DNA from: Thalassovita taeanensis
Lineage (GTDB): Bacteria; Pseudomonadota; Alphaproteobacteria; Rhodobacterales; Rhodobacteraceae
Length of the DNA: 64,000 bases
NCBI RefSeq assembly: GCF_900110775.1
Contig: NZ_FOEP01000001.1
Coordinates: 1 to 64,000, forward strand
Direction of reading: 5' to 3'
Position numbers and translations under genes: made by a program. The notes under the pieces are model-generated. The model had not been told where the DNA came from. It saw only the letters and a list, made by a program, of their open reading frames with translations, and ran no database searches. Positions 16,340 to 25,823 of the stretch are shown here, one piece after another. Position 1 is the first letter of the stretch. The number at the start of each line of letters is the position of its first letter.

Positions 16340-18780
16340 TCCGCAGCCTCCAGTGTCAGGTCCGCAAGGGGGGCAAATTTGGGTGCCTCTTCCGGGGCGG
16401 CGTGGGCGGCCCAGGGGTCCTTGCGATAGATGGTTTGCGACAGTTCGAAGCGCTCGATCAGGGCTTTGCGATTGTCGAGGTCATCGACAACCTGCGCCTT
16501 GACCCAGTCCAGACCGACCTTGGCCACCCATTTATAGCCGCGATCCAGATATTTCGCGTTCTCGCGGTAGATCTGAATATAGGCGGTGGTGACGTCGATC
16601 GCTTCCTGTTCGGTTGCGACCTTGGCCAGCGCTTCGGTTTCCTTGAGGTCCATGCCTGCGGCCCCGGCAACCGACACTTCATAGCCGCTGTCGACGCAGA
16701 TGATGCCGACATCCTTGCAGGTGGATTCCGCACAGTTGCGCGGGCAGCCCGAGACGCCGAGTTTGACCTTGTGCGGGGTCCACGAGCCCCAGAGCAGTTT
16801 TTCCAGCTTGATACCCAGCCCGGTCGAATCCTGCGTGCCGAAGCGGCAGTGATCGGAGCCGACGCAGGTTTTCACCGTGCGCAGGCCTTTGGAATAGGCG
16901 TGGCCCGAGACCATGCCGGCCTGATTGAGGTCGTACCACATGGCGGGCAGATCCTCTTTGCGCACGCCCAGAAGGTCGATCCGCTGACCGCCGGTGACCT
17001 TGACGGTGGGGACGTTGTATTTGTCAGCCGCGTCGGCGATGGCGCGCAGTTCGGCCGGGGTGGTGATACCGCCCCACATCCGCGGAACGACGGAATAGGT
17101 GCCGTCTTTCTGGATGTTGGCGTGGTTGCGTTCGTTGACGAAGCGCGATTGCGGATCGTCCTGATACTCCAGCGGCCAGTCGGCCAGCAGGTAGTAATTG
17201 ATCGCCGGACGGCAGACATGGCAGCCGTTGGGGGTGCTCCAGCCCAGTTCCTGCCAGACGGCGGGTTGGGATTGCAGCTCGGACGATTTGATCAGGCGGC
17301 GCACGTCTTCGTGCGTCAGATCGGTGCAGCCACAGATGGATTTCGACGTGGGCATGACGAATTCGTCGCCCAGCGTGACCGCCAGAACCTGTTCGACCAG
17401 GCCGGTGCAGGTGCCGCACGATCCGCTGGCCTTGGTTTGGGCACGCACGTCTTCGAGGGTATGGGCACCGCCTTCGATGGCGGTGACGATCTGACCTTTA
17501 CATATGCCGTTGCAGCCGCAGATTTCTGCGTCAGCCGGTAAGGCTGCAACGGCTGCCAAAGGGTCCGATGCGGCCCCCCCCTGATAGGCAGGCCCAAAGA
17601 TCAGCGTTTCGCGCATCTCGGAGATGTCCTCGCCGTCCTTGATCAGGTTGTAGAACCAGGTGCCGTCGGCGGTATCGCCGTACATCACCGCGCCGACGAT
17701 CTTGTTGTCCTCGATCACCAGCCGCTTGTAGACGCCGCGCGAGGGATCGCGGAACACGATGTCTTCGCGGGTTTCGCCCTCGGCGAAGTCGCCTGCGCTG
17801 AACAGGTCACAACCGGTGACTTTCAGCTTGGTCGAGACCTCTTTGTTGACGAATTTCGCTGGTTCGCCCAGCAGGGTTTTGGCGACAACCTTGGCTTGGT
17901 CATAGAGCGGCGCGACGAGGCCGAAGATGGCGCCGTCATGTTCGACACATTCGCCGAGCGCCAGAATGTCGGGGTCGGAGGTGATCATCTGATCATCGAC
18001 ATGGATGCCGCGACCGACGGCCAGACCGTTGTCCTTGCCCAGGGCGATGGCCGGGCGGATGCCCACGGCCATGACCAGCAGATCGCAGGGCAGTTCAGTG
18101 CCGTCATCCAGCATCAGCGCCTTGACGTGGCCGTTTTCGCCAACGATTTCCTTGGAGTTGGCCGAGCACATAACGGTGATACCGCGATCCACCAGAGCCT
18201 TGCGCAGCAGGTAGCCTGCGGCCTCGTCAAGCTGACGTTCCATCAGGTGGCCCATGATATGCACCACGGTTACATCGACACCGCGTGCTTTCAGGCCTGC
18301 GGCGGCCTCTAGCCCCAGAAGGCCGCCGCCGATGACCACGGCACGGGCACCGGGCTTGGCGCCCAGTTCGATCATGCGGTTGGTGTCCTCCAGATCGCGA
18401 TAGGCGATCACACCTTCCAGATCGTGGCCCGGCAGCGGAATGATGAACGGGTTCGAGCCCATGCCCAGCACCAGCTTGTCATACGGGGTTTCACCGTTTT
18501 CGCTGATCACGACCTTGCGCTCGCGGTCGATCTTCAGGATCTTCTCGCCGAAGCGGCAGGTGACGCCGCGCGCCTCGTACCAGTCGGCGTCATGGGTGAC
18601 GATTTCTTCGTAGGTCTTTTCGCCCGACAGGACCGGCGACAGCATCAGCCGGTTATAGTTGCCGCGCGGTTCCGCGTTGAAAAGCGTGACATCATACGCG
18701 TCGGGCGCAGTGTCCAGCAGGTGCTCGAGCGCGCGGCCAGAGGCCATGCCCGCACCAATTACGATGAGTTTTTGTTTCAT
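16336..18780 (-). CDS. nirB: Nitrite reductase [NAD(P)H] large subunit NirB
   Basis: The 814-residue flavo-iron-sulfur sirohaem enzyme reduces nitrite to ammonium. In order: an FAD/NAD domain (VIGAGMASGRALEHLL, AVVIGGGLLGLEAAAGLK), two BFD-like [2Fe-2S] segments (CGCNGICKGQIV ... CGTC; CGCTDLTHEDV ... CHVCRP), and a sulfite/nitrite reductase core with the [4Fe-4S]-sirohaem ligands CVGSDHC and GCPRNCAEST. A GTG nine bases upstream overlaps the nrtCD stop, but GGAG spacing favours the ATG at 18780. Confidence 0.95.
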   Translation of the reverse strand: MKQKLIVIGAGMASGRALEHLLDTAPDAYDVTLFNAEPRGNYNRLMLSPVLSGEKTYEEIVTHDADWYEARGVTCRFGEKILKIDRERKVVISENGETPYDKLVLGMGSNPFIIPLPGHDLEGVIAYRDLEDTNRMIELGAKPGARAVVIGGGLLGLEAAAGLKARGVDVTVVHIMGHLMERQLDEAAGYLLRKALVDRGITVMCSANSKEIVGENGHVKALMLDDGTELPCDLLVMAVGIRPAIALGKDNGLAVGRGIHVDDQMITSDPDILALGECVEHDGAIFGLVAPLYDQAKVVAKTLLGEPAKFVNKEVSTKLKVTGCDLFSAGDFAEGETREDIVFRDPSRGVYKRLVIEDNKIVGAVMYGDTADGTWFYNLIKDGEDISEMRETLIFGPAYQGGAASDPLAAVAALPADAEICGCNGICKGQIVTAIEGGAHTLEDVRAQTKASGSCGTCTGLVEQVLAVTLGDEFVMPTSKSICGCTDLTHEDVRRLIKSSELQSQPAVWQELGWSTPNGCHVCRPAINYYLLADWPLEYQDDPQSRFVNERNHANIQKDGTYSVVPRMWGGITTPAELRAIADAADKYNVPTVKVTGGQRIDLLGVRKEDLPAMWYDLNQAGMVSGHAYSKGLRTVKTCVGSDHCRFGTQDSTGLGIKLEKLLWGSWTPHKVKLGVSGCPRNCAESTCKDVGIICVDSGYEVSVAGAAGMDLKETEALAKVATEQEAIDVTTAYIQIYRENAKYLDRGYKWVAKVGLDWVKAQVVDDLDNRKALIERFELSQTIYRKDPWAAHAAPEEAPKFAPLADLTLEAAE

Positions 18781-18785
18781 GGCAT

Positions 18786-20474
18786 TCACTCCGCTGCGAT
18801 GGGTTTGGGTTTCGGTGCGGGTTTGGCTCCGTGTTCGTATTCCTCCAAGAAATCAAGTACTTCCTGACGGTATGTATAGTAATCTGGGTGCTCCAGCAGC
18901 GCTTTTCGGGTGCGCGGGCGGGGCAGGTTTACGTCAACGATCTTGCCGATGGTGGCTTGTGGTCCGTTGGTCATCATCACAACGCGGTCGGCCAGCAGGA
19001 TGGCCTCGTCGACGTCATGGGTGACGCAGACGGCGGTGACCTTGGTGCGCGACCAGACTTCCATCAGGACCTCTTGCAGCTCCCAGCGGGTGAGGCTGTC
19101 GAGCATGCCGAAGGGTTCATCCAGCAGCAGCAGTTTGGGGCTGAGGGCGAAGGCGCGGGCGATGCCGACGCGCTGTTTCATGCCGTTCGACATCGAGACG
19201 GCGGGGCGGTCCATCGCATCGCCAAGCCCGACACGTTCGAGGTAGTATTCCACCACCTCCTGACGCTCGGCCTGACTGGCGCGGGGATAGACCTTGTCGA
19301 CGCCGATGGCGACGTTTTCCTTGGCGGTCAGCCAGGGAAACAGGTTGGGTGACTGGAACACCACGGCGCGTTCGGGATCGGCGCCTTCGACGTGGCGACC
19401 ATCAAGGCGGATCGCACCTTTGGAGATGTCATTCAGACCGGCGGCCATGGTCAGCACGGTGGATTTGCCGCAGCCCGAGTGGCCGATCAGCGAAATGAAC
19501 TCGCCCCGGTTCAGTTTGAGGTTGAAATCCTCGACCACGGTCAGGGGGCCTTTGGGCGTGGGATAGACTTTGTGCAACTGCGAGAAGTCAAGGAAGTTGC
19601 GGTCGATCATACCGTCCTGAGCCTTGGCCACGGCGGCGGGAATGTCTTCGGCGGTGCCGTGGATCGGGGTGACGTTCGGCAGGGTGCGGGTGCCTTCGGT
19701 CTTGGCCTCGATGCCGATATCCATCAGGTAGTTGGTGACCTGTGCGCGCAGTTTCTTGAAGCCGTCGTGGTGGTTCATCTCGACCCGGTCGCGGGGGCGG
19801 GGGATGTCGACGGCAAAGGCATCGCCCAGCGTGCCATCGGGGTTCAGCGGGATGATGCGGTCGGCCAGAATGATCGCTTCATCGACGTCATTGGTGATCA
19901 GCACGCAGGTCTTTTTGTCGGCTTCCCAGATGTGCTCGATCTCGTCCGCCAGATTGGCGCGGGTCAGCGCATCAAGCGCCGAAAGCGGCTCGTCGAGCAG
20001 CAGGACCTCGGGGTTCATGGCCAGCGCACGCGCCACGTTGACACGCTGCCGCATGCCGCCTGACAGCTCGGCCGGGCGGCGTTGGGCCGCGTGGGGCAGC
20101 CCGACCATGTTGACATAGTGGGCGACCTTTTCGGCCTTTTCCGCCTTGGACAGGTTCGGGAACATCGTGTCCACCGCCAGCCTGACGTTGCCGTTCACGG
20201 TCAGCCACGGCATCAGCGAGTAGTTCTGAAAGATCACGCCGCGTTCGGGGCCGGGGCCGGTGATCGGCTGGCCCTTGAAGGTGACCGCGCCGCTGGTGGG
20301 CATTTCCAGCCCGGCCATCAGGTTGATCAGCGTGGTCTTTCCGGTGCCGGAGAAGCCGAGCAGGACCAGAAATTCGCCTTCTTCCACATCGAGCGTGATG
20401 TTTTTGAGGACATCCTGCCGCGTCGCGCCTTCGCCGAAGCTTTTGGACACATTCTTGAATGAGAGGACTGTCAT
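18786..20474 (-). CDS. Nitrate ABC transporter ATP-binding protein with two fused ATPase domains (NrtC/NrtD type)
   Basis: The 562-residue cytoplasmic protein carries two complete ABC domains joined by a linker of about 60 residues. Domain 1: Walker A GFSGTGKT (40-47), signature LSGGM (137-141), Walker B LLLDEP, but asparagine (N195) at the H-loop position. Domain 2: Walker A GHSGCGKS (331-338), signature MSNGM (428-432) in place of LSGGM, canonical H486. Both halves resemble the nitrate/taurine ATPase family, so the chain is an NrtC/D pair in one polypeptide without NrtC's usual NrtA-like solute domain. The frame also opens at GTG 20483, which overlaps the nrtB stop; the ATG at 20474 is preferred. 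Confidence 0.9.
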   Translation of the reverse strand: MTVLSFKNVSKSFGEGATRQDVLKNITLDVEEGEFLVLLGFSGTGKTTLINLMAGLEMPTSGAVTFKGQPITGPGPERGVIFQNYSLMPWLTVNGNVRLAVDTMFPNLSKAEKAEKVAHYVNMVGLPHAAQRRPAELSGGMRQRVNVARALAMNPEVLLLDEPLSALDALTRANLADEIEHIWEADKKTCVLITNDVDEAIILADRIIPLNPDGTLGDAFAVDIPRPRDRVEMNHHDGFKKLRAQVTNYLMDIGIEAKTEGTRTLPNVTPIHGTAEDIPAAVAKAQDGMIDRNFLDFSQLHKVYPTPKGPLTVVEDFNLKLNRGEFISLIGHSGCGKSTVLTMAAGLNDISKGAIRLDGRHVEGADPERAVVFQSPNLFPWLTAKENVAIGVDKVYPRASQAERQEVVEYYLERVGLGDAMDRPAVSMSNGMKQRVGIARAFALSPKLLLLDEPFGMLDSLTRWELQEVLMEVWSRTKVTAVCVTHDVDEAILLADRVVMMTNGPQATIGKIVDVNLPRPRTRKALLEHPDYYTYRQEVLDFLEEYEHGAKPAPKPKPIAAE

Positions 20475-20479
20475 GGCGT

Positions 20480-21574
20480 TCACCGGTTTTCGCTGAAGGT
20501 AAGGAGCGATTGCAGAGCGAACATCACGCGGTCGAGCAGGAAGCCAATGATGCCGATGGTAAAGACGGCGACCATGATTTTTGCCAGCGATTGCGAGCTG
20601 CCGTTCTGGAACTCGTCCCAGACGAATTTGCCAAGACCAGGGTTCTGCGCCAGCATTTCAGCGGCGATCAGCACCATCCAGCCAACCCCGAGCGACAGCC
20701 GCAGGCCGGTGAAGATCAGCGGCAGGGCCGAGGGCAGCACCAGCTTGGTGATCTTGGTCCAGGTGTTCATTTTCAGAACCTTCGAGACGTTGACCAGATC
20801 CTTGTCGATCGAGGCCACGCCAAGCGCGGTGTTGATCAGCGTCGGCCACAGCGAACACAGCGTCACGGTGATGGCCGAGATCAGGAAGGATTTGGAAAAC
20901 AACCCGTCGTTGGTGGCATAGACCGCCGAGACGATCATGGTGACGATCGGCAGCCAGGCCAGCGGCGAAACGGGTTTGAAGATTTGCACGATCGGGTTGA
21001 TCGCGGCATTGGCGGTTTTCGACAGACCGGCGGCGATGCCAAGCGGTACGGCCACGGCGGTGGCGATCAGAAAGCCGAAGAACACGGTTTTGATCGAGGT
21101 CCAGATCTGCATGTAATAGGTCGGCTTGCCGGTATAGGTGCGGTATTTCACGCTTTCGGGTTTGCCTGCTGCGATCAGTTTTTCGTTGCGTACATCCTGA
21201 CGGTCATAGAAAGCGGCGGCTTTCTGTTTCTCGCGGATATGGTCGGCGTGCAGGTATTCGACCTGTTCCCACACGGCGGCGGGGCCGGGGATGGCGCCAA
21301 GCGAGGTTTGCACCTTGGGGGCCAGCACGCTCCACATCATCAGGAAGGCCAGAATGGCCAGCAAAGGCACCCCCAGCAATTGCCAGATTTCCTTGCCCTG
21401 CGCGCGCGGGTTGTCACCGGCGATGGCTTTGAGGATCGGGGTGATCCAGGCCAGGCCCAGAACTTTGACCCAGGGGTCAAGCTTGTTGATGCGGGTGAAT
21501 GTCCGGGCGCGGCGGGCCTCTTTGGCGGCGGTCTTGTCGGCCTCGGACAGGGTCTGCGGGTCGATGGCGGTCAT
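20480..21574 (-). CDS. nrtB: Nitrate ABC transporter permease NrtB
   Basis: The 364-residue inner-membrane permease is of the BPD_transp_1 (nitrate/taurine) type. An N-terminal cytoplasmic/first-TM part (LGVPLLAILAFLMMWSVLAP) precedes the core with the EAA loop region (VSKVLKMNTWTKITKLVLPSALPLIFTGLRLSLG) that docks on the ATPase. It is between nrtA and the fused ATPase gene, with a stop/start overlap to the latter. Confidence 0.92.
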   Translation of the reverse strand: MTAIDPQTLSEADKTAAKEARRARTFTRINKLDPWVKVLGLAWITPILKAIAGDNPRAQGKEIWQLLGVPLLAILAFLMMWSVLAPKVQTSLGAIPGPAAVWEQVEYLHADHIREKQKAAAFYDRQDVRNEKLIAAGKPESVKYRTYTGKPTYYMQIWTSIKTVFFGFLIATAVAVPLGIAAGLSKTANAAINPIVQIFKPVSPLAWLPIVTMIVSAVYATNDGLFSKSFLISAITVTLCSLWPTLINTALGVASIDKDLVNVSKVLKMNTWTKITKLVLPSALPLIFTGLRLSLGVGWMVLIAAEMLAQNPGLGKFVWDEFQNGSSQSLAKIMVAVFTIGIIGFLLDRVMFALQSLLTFSENR

Positions 21575-21615
21575 GGTGTCAATCCTGCGCTGTCGGCGTT
21601 GGAGAAAAGAGTGGG

Positions 21616-21644
21616 AGGCCGGGCGGCGCGTGTCCGCCCGGCCT
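21616..21644 (-). other. Intercistronic hairpin between nrtA and nrtB
   Basis: AGGCCGGGCGG (21616-21626) and CCGCCCGGCCT (21634-21644) form a perfect 11-bp stem with a 7-base loop and no T run. Such hairpins after binding-protein genes usually protect the upstream mRNA and allow more NrtA than NrtB. Confidence 0.55.
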
Positions 21645-21654
21645 GCGAGGGGGG

Positions 21655-23019
21655 TTAGCCCTTGACTTGGTTGCCATCGACGATCTGCGCGCCTTTCAGG
21701 CCGATCGGCAGGCTGTCGAGGTAGGCGTTGGGCGTTTTGCCGTCATAGCCGATCCCGTCGATCACATCGGAGGCCGGGGTCGGTTCCTTGTAGCCATCGC
21801 TGTCGAAGGGGAAATCGGCGGCGTCAGCAAGGCCTTCTTCGACCAGCATCTTGGCGGCGGTCAGATAGATGTCAGGCTTGTAGACCGATTTGGCGACTTC
21901 GTCGTACCAGCTGTCGGGCTTGGCTTCGGCGATCTGCCCCCAGCGGCGCATCTGGGTCAGGTACCAGATCGCGTCGGAGTAGTAGGGGTAGGTTGCGTTA
22001 TAGCGGAAGAACACGTTGAAGTCGGGGACCTCGCGCTTGTCGCCTTTTTCGTACTCAAACGTGCCGGTCATCGAGTTGGCGATGACTTCGGCATCGGCCC
22101 CGACGTATTCCGAGCGCGACAGGATTTCCACCGCTTCGGGGCGGTTGGCGTTGTCGTTCTCATCCAGCCAGATCGCGGCGCGGATCAGCGCCTTGGTGAT
22201 GGCGATGGTGGTTTGCGGGTTTTCCTGCTGGAACTCAGCCGACAGGCCGAAGACCTTTTCGGGGTTGTTCTTCCACAGCTCATAGTCGGTGATGACCGGA
22301 ACGCCGATGCCTTTGAACACGGCGGCCTGGTTCCACGGCTCGCCCACGCAGTAGCCATAGATGGTGCCAGCTTCCATTGTGGCGGGCATCTGCGGCGGCG
22401 GAGTGACGGAGAGCAGCACATCGGCGCCGATCTGGCCGGTCACGTCGGCAGGCGAGTAATAGCCCGGCTGAAGGCCGCCAGCGGCAAGCCAGTAGCGCAG
22501 TTCGTAGTTATGCGTGGAGACCGGGAACACCATGCCCATGTTGAACGGCTTGCCCTGATCCTTGTAGGACGCGACAACCGGCGCCAGCGCCGAGGCGGAA
22601 ATCGGGTGCACCGGCTTGCCGTCTTCGTGCGGCACGAATTCCTTCATCTGGGCCCAGATATCGTTGGAAACGGTGATACCGTTGCCGTTCAGGTCCATCG
22701 AGAAGGGGGTGATGATGTGGGCTTCGGTGCCGAAGCCGATCGTGGCGGCCAGAGGCTGACCGGCCAGCATGTGGGCACCGTCAAGCTGTCCGCCGATCAC
22801 GCCGTCCAGCAGCACTTTCCAGTTGGCTTGCGCTTCGAGGGTGACGAACAGGCCTTCGTCTTCAAAATATCCGTTCTCGTAGGCGATAGCCAGCGGCGCC
22901 ATGTCGGTCAGTTTGATGAAGCCGAACTTCAGTTCGTCTTTTTCGACATCCAGCATTTCGGCCATGGCCGGGGTCACCAGCATGGTGGTGGCTGCAAGAA
23001 TGGAAGCAATACGTTTCAT
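21655..23019 (-). CDS. nrtA: Nitrate ABC transporter substrate-binding protein NrtA
   Basis: The 454-residue periplasmic receptor has a Sec signal ([20 protein letters not shown]). The mature N terminus ([25 protein letters not shown]) and the [14 protein letters not shown] segment match NrtA/CmpA-family nitrate or nitrite receptors. The start at 23019 is set by the signal peptide; the frame stays open upstream through the regulatory leader. It is the first structural gene after the nas leader attenuator. Confidence 0.95.
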   Translation of the reverse strand: MKRIASILAATTMLVTPAMAEMLDVEKDELKFGFIKLTDMAPLAIAYENGYFEDEGLFVTLEAQANWKVLLDGVIGGQLDGAHMLAGQPLAATIGFGTEAHIITPFSMDLNGNGITVSNDIWAQMKEFVPHEDGKPVHPISASALAPVVASYKDQGKPFNMGMVFPVSTHNYELRYWLAAGGLQPGYYSPADVTGQIGADVLLSVTPPPQMPATMEAGTIYGYCVGEPWNQAAVFKGIGVPVITDYELWKNNPEKVFGLSAEFQQENPQTTIAITKALIRAAIWLDENDNANRPEAVEILSRSEYVGADAEVIANSMTGTFEYEKGDKREVPDFNVFFRYNATYPYYSDAIWYLTQMRRWGQIAEAKPDSWYDEVAKSVYKPDIYLTAAKMLVEEGLADAADFPFDSDGYKEPTPASDVIDGIGYDGKTPNAYLDSLPIGLKGAQIVDGNQVKG

Positions 23020-23059
23020 GGTCTGTCTGTCCTCACTGTGGGTCGGTTTGGGCAAAAAC

Positions 23060-23109
23060 AAAAAAAGCCGCTGACGCGCTCTGTATTGAACAGAGGGTCG
23101 AGCGGCTTT
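23060..23109 (-). terminator. Leader attenuator (intrinsic terminator) upstream of nrtA
   Basis: On the minus strand, AAAGCCGCT and AGCGGCTTT (23109-23101 and 23072-23064) form the outer stem, with an inner stem CTCTGT/ACAGAG, and are followed by a run of seven T. It lies between the 5' hairpin at 23148-23163 and the nrtA start at 23019, the place for a termination/antitermination switch. Confidence 0.8.
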
Positions 23110-23147
23110 GCTCCGGGTATCCCGATCTTCGGGGGAATTTCCAAGAT

Positions 23148-23163
23148 GGAACGCCATTGTTCC
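23148..23163 (-). ncRNA. ANTAR-target hexaloop hairpin in the nas leader RNA
   Basis: The minus strand reads GGAAC-AATGGC-GTTCC: a perfect 5-bp stem closing a six-base loop with A at loop position 1 and G at position 4. That pattern is known for RNAs bound by ANTAR antiterminators such as NasR, EutV and NasT. A second hairpin (CCCGA/TCGGG, about 23123-23135) lies between it and the terminator, but its loop is not six bases. nasT is immediately upstream. NasT binding is inferred. Confidence 0.65.
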
Positions 23164-23275
23164 GTCTTGTGAAGCCATATTGCGCCCTGAGTCGCTGGGG
23201 GCGCAAGGGGCGCGGGCCGAATTTTGCCGGTAATTGCTGCAATGCGGCGCCAGAGCCGATGAAGTGCCTATTTTT

Positions 23276-24451
23276 TCATCCCTGTGGAAGGGAGGGGTCA
23301 AAAATTCGGCCATCGAAGAACCGGTCCGGCATCAAAAACAGCTTGCCCGAATCCGAAGAGACGGCGGTTTCGCGGCTCAGCGAGCCTTCGAGCTTCTCGG
23401 AGGCGCCGGGCAGGTCGGCGGTGGTTTTGGCCAGATTGAGCCGGTAGAGGTCACTGCGAAACACGGCGCGGGCGCGGTTGACGGCGTCGGCCCGGTCCAG
23501 CCCCATCCGCGCGGCGATCTGCGCGCCAATCCAGGCGGCCTGCGATTTCCACGGGAATGTGGCGGCGCCGGAATAGAACTCCAGAAAGTGGGGCACGAGG
23601 CGCTGTTCGCCGCGTGGCGAGATCACCAGACGGCCAGACAGGGCGCGGTCGATCACCTCGGGGGGGACGCCCAGATAGGCGGGGCGCGACAGGATTTCCG
23701 AGGCGGTGGTGCTGTTGCCAGGACTGCCAAGCCAGCGCCCGGCCCGCCAGACCGCGCGCATCAGGCGGCCAGTGAGGTCCGGGTCGGCCTCGGCCCAGTC
23801 GTGGCGCACGGCGAGCACCTTTTCCGGCGCAAAGCCCCAGATCGCGGCGCCGGGCAGCAGCAATTCGCCCACTTCGGTTTCGACCGCGATCGAGCCCCAG
23901 GGTTCGCCAACGCAGAAGGCGTCAATCTCGCCCGCAGCCATGGCCTGAGCCATCAGAGGCGGGGGAACGGTGCGGATATCCAGCGCTTGCGGCGCGGGCA
24001 GGCCCAGAGAACTGAGCCAGTAGTACAGCAGTTCGGCGTGCATCGAGAACGGGAAGGGCACGCCGATGCGCAGCCGCTGCCCGGTGGCAATCAACGCCCG
24101 CCCTGCGGCCCCGGCATCAGCGAAGTCAAAACCGAAGCCCTGTCTGCGCAGGGTCGCGGCCAGCGCGGGCGACACACCAATCACGGTGCCATTGACGGAC
24201 AGCACTGACAAAGCATCCAGCCGGGTGGTCATGCCGCCAAGACCCAGCGCCATGGCGACGGGGGTGGGGGCCAGCATATGCGCGGCTTCGATCTGACCCA
24301 GCGCCAGCAGGTCGCGCAGGGTGGACCACGAGGGCGCCTTGCGCAGGTTGAGGTCCAGGCCTTCTTCTTCGGCGAAGCCCAGTTCATGGGCGATGATCAG
24401 CGGGGCGGCATCGACCAGTGCGATGAAACCGGCATTCAGGGTCACGTTCAT
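23276..24451 (-). CDS. nasS: NasS, nitrate-sensing regulator of nitrate assimilation (NrtA paralogue)
   Basis: The 391-residue protein is homologous to the NrtA receptor ([47 protein letters not shown]) but starts without a signal peptide, as expected for cytoplasmic NasS. In Paracoccus, Azotobacter and rhizobia NasS holds NasT inactive and releases it when nitrate or nitrite binds. Its ATG overlaps the nasT stop (24448-24451), so the pair is co-translated. Confidence 0.9.
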   Translation of the reverse strand: MNVTLNAGFIALVDAAPLIIAHELGFAEEEGLDLNLRKAPSWSTLRDLLALGQIEAAHMLAPTPVAMALGLGGMTTRLDALSVLSVNGTVIGVSPALAATLRRQGFGFDFADAGAAGRALIATGQRLRIGVPFPFSMHAELLYYWLSSLGLPAPQALDIRTVPPPLMAQAMAAGEIDAFCVGEPWGSIAVETEVGELLLPGAAIWGFAPEKVLAVRHDWAEADPDLTGRLMRAVWRAGRWLGSPGNSTTASEILSRPAYLGVPPEVIDRALSGRLVISPRGEQRLVPHFLEFYSGAATFPWKSQAAWIGAQIAARMGLDRADAVNRARAVFRSDLYRLNLAKTTADLPGASEKLEGSLSRETAVSSDSGKLFLMPDRFFDGRIFDPSLPQG

Positions 24452-25032
24452 GCCAGCAGCCCCGCCGCCATGACCAGCGCCTGTGCGACGTCGATGACCT
24501 TGCGGCCCTGATCCATCGCGGTTTTGCGCAGCAGCGCATAGGCTGCGTCTTCGTCGATGCCACGGGCCTTCATCAGGATACCTTTGGCGCGGTCCAGGGT
24601 CTTGCGCTCCTCAAGTGCCAGTTTGGTGGCGGCGAGTTCGGCGCGCATCCGCTGAAACATGTGGAAGCGGGTGATCGCGGCGTCGAGGATCGGTTTGACC
24701 CGGTCCGCGCGCATGCCGTCGACCACATAGGCCGACACGCCTGCTTCGATCGCGGCTTTGGTCAGCCCGTCGTCCGAGCGGTCCACGAACATCGCGACGG
24801 GTCGGTCCATCGGGCCAGAGGCCAGCGCCAGTTCTTCCAGCGTGTCACGCGACGGGTTGGTCATGTCGATCAGCACCACGTCGGGCTTCATCTGGGCGAT
24901 GCGGCGGGCAAGACCGGATTCCTCGGAGATGACCGAGATTTCATAGTCGCCGGACGCACGCAGGCTGTCCACGATCTGCAACGCGCGATCGCGGTCTTTT
25001 TCAACGATGATGATGGAGAGGTTCTTGGCCAA
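24448..25032 (-). CDS. nasT: NasT, ANTAR-domain transcription antiterminator
   Basis: The 194-residue protein has a receiver-like domain (SIIIVEKDRDRALQIVDSL, DVVLIDMTNPSRDTLEEL) and a C-terminal ANTAR RNA-binding domain (ALEERKTLDRAKGILMKARG, DEDAAYALLRKTAMDQGRKV). In known NasST systems it binds leader RNA hairpins and stops premature termination ahead of the nas genes; the matching leader lies just downstream, before nrtA. No ATG is available in frame, and translation appears to begin at TTG (25032-25030). Confidence 0.93.
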   Translation of the reverse strand: MAKNLSIIIVEKDRDRALQIVDSLRASGDYEISVISEESGLARRIAQMKPDVVLIDMTNPSRDTLEELALASGPMDRPVAMFVDRSDDGLTKAAIEAGVSAYVVDGMRADRVKPILDAAITRFHMFQRMRAELAATKLALEERKTLDRAKGILMKARGIDEDAAYALLRKTAMDQGRKVIDVAQALVMAAGLLA

Positions 25033-25198
25033 TTCGGTCGGGTTCCTGCGTCGCCTGATCCGGGTTTAGCGCCGGATGGGGGTGGGGCAAAGGGACGGGG
25101 CTTTGTGTTGCGCCGCAATGCGGCATTATTTCCGTGGATGCCTAATTTTTGTGCGCCTTGGGTATTTGGCGGGTGTATGCGCGGCCTTGCGCGTGCTG

Positions 25199-25666
25199 TC
25201 AGGCGTCGGCCGCCGGGTGCAGCGGCGCGCGGCTGAGGTCATTGCCGGCCTCGGTGGCTTTTTGCAGCAGGTGCAGGAAGGTGGTGCGTTCCTCCGGGGT
25301 CAGCCCGGCCAGGATATCGGTTTGCAAGGCCCAGACGATGGGGTCGGCGCGGCTGAGCGCGGCGTGGCCTGCATCCGTCAGGCGGATCACGCGGGCGCGT
25401 CGGTCGTGTGGGCTGATCTGGCGCTGCACCAACCCTTTGTTTTGCAGCCGGTCCAGCACCGCGCCCATGGTGACGCGGTCATGGGCGATCATCCCGGCCA
25501 GCGTTGCCTGATCCACATCCGGGTGGGTCTTGAGCGCGGCCAGGGCGCCGAACTGCACCGGGGTCAGGTCAAGGCCTTCGGCTTTCATCCGGTCGGCGAA
25601 AACCGAGGTCGAGATCTGATTGAGCCGCCGGATCAGGTGCCCTGCCATATTATAGAGGTCAAGCAT
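25199..25666 (-). CDS. MarR-family transcriptional regulator
   Basis: The 155-residue winged-helix regulator (MLDLYNMAGHLIRRLNQIS; LTPVQFGALAALKTHPDVDQATLAGMIAHDRVTMGAVLDRL; wing at KGLVQRQISPHDRRARVIRLT) is divergent from the gentisate operon. MarR proteins in this setting normally repress the adjacent aromatic degradation operon until an aromatic acid binds. The ATG at 25666 gives the standard family N terminus; an in-frame extension upstream is unlikely. Confidence 0.9.
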   Translation of the reverse strand: MLDLYNMAGHLIRRLNQISTSVFADRMKAEGLDLTPVQFGALAALKTHPDVDQATLAGMIAHDRVTMGAVLDRLQNKGLVQRQISPHDRRARVIRLTDAGHAALSRADPIVWALQTDILAGLTPEERTTFLHLLQKATEAGNDLSRAPLHPAADA

Positions 25667-25726
25667 CGTGGTCTCCGTTCCAGATGTACCGGGATGGTTG
25701 CGGGAGTTTAGCACCGGAACAGAATG

Positions 25727-25755
25727 TTGACGAGTGCACTAATGATAAGTACACT
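25727..25755 (+). promoter_or_regulatory. Promoter with overlapping operator-like repeats for the gentisate operon
   Basis: TTGACG (25727-25732) and TACACT (25750-25755) are 17 bp apart. The spacer begins with the self-palindromic AGTGCACT (25733-25740) and is mirrored by AGTACACT (25748-25755) over the -10. A MarR dimer bound there would block RNA polymerase; the pairing with this regulator is inferred from divergent gene order. Confidence 0.55.
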
Positions 25756-25823
25756 TCATAAAATACGAGACAGAGTCGCCCGGCAGTGTCGCCGGGCCGA
25801 CGCACAAGGGGAGGAGGATCATC

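Noticed and set aside
23238-23252. A sigma-54-like element (TGGCGCCGCATTGCA on the minus strand) upstream of the nas leader hairpins.
   Set aside because: The GG and GC elements are 9 rather than 10 bases apart, which normally abolishes function.
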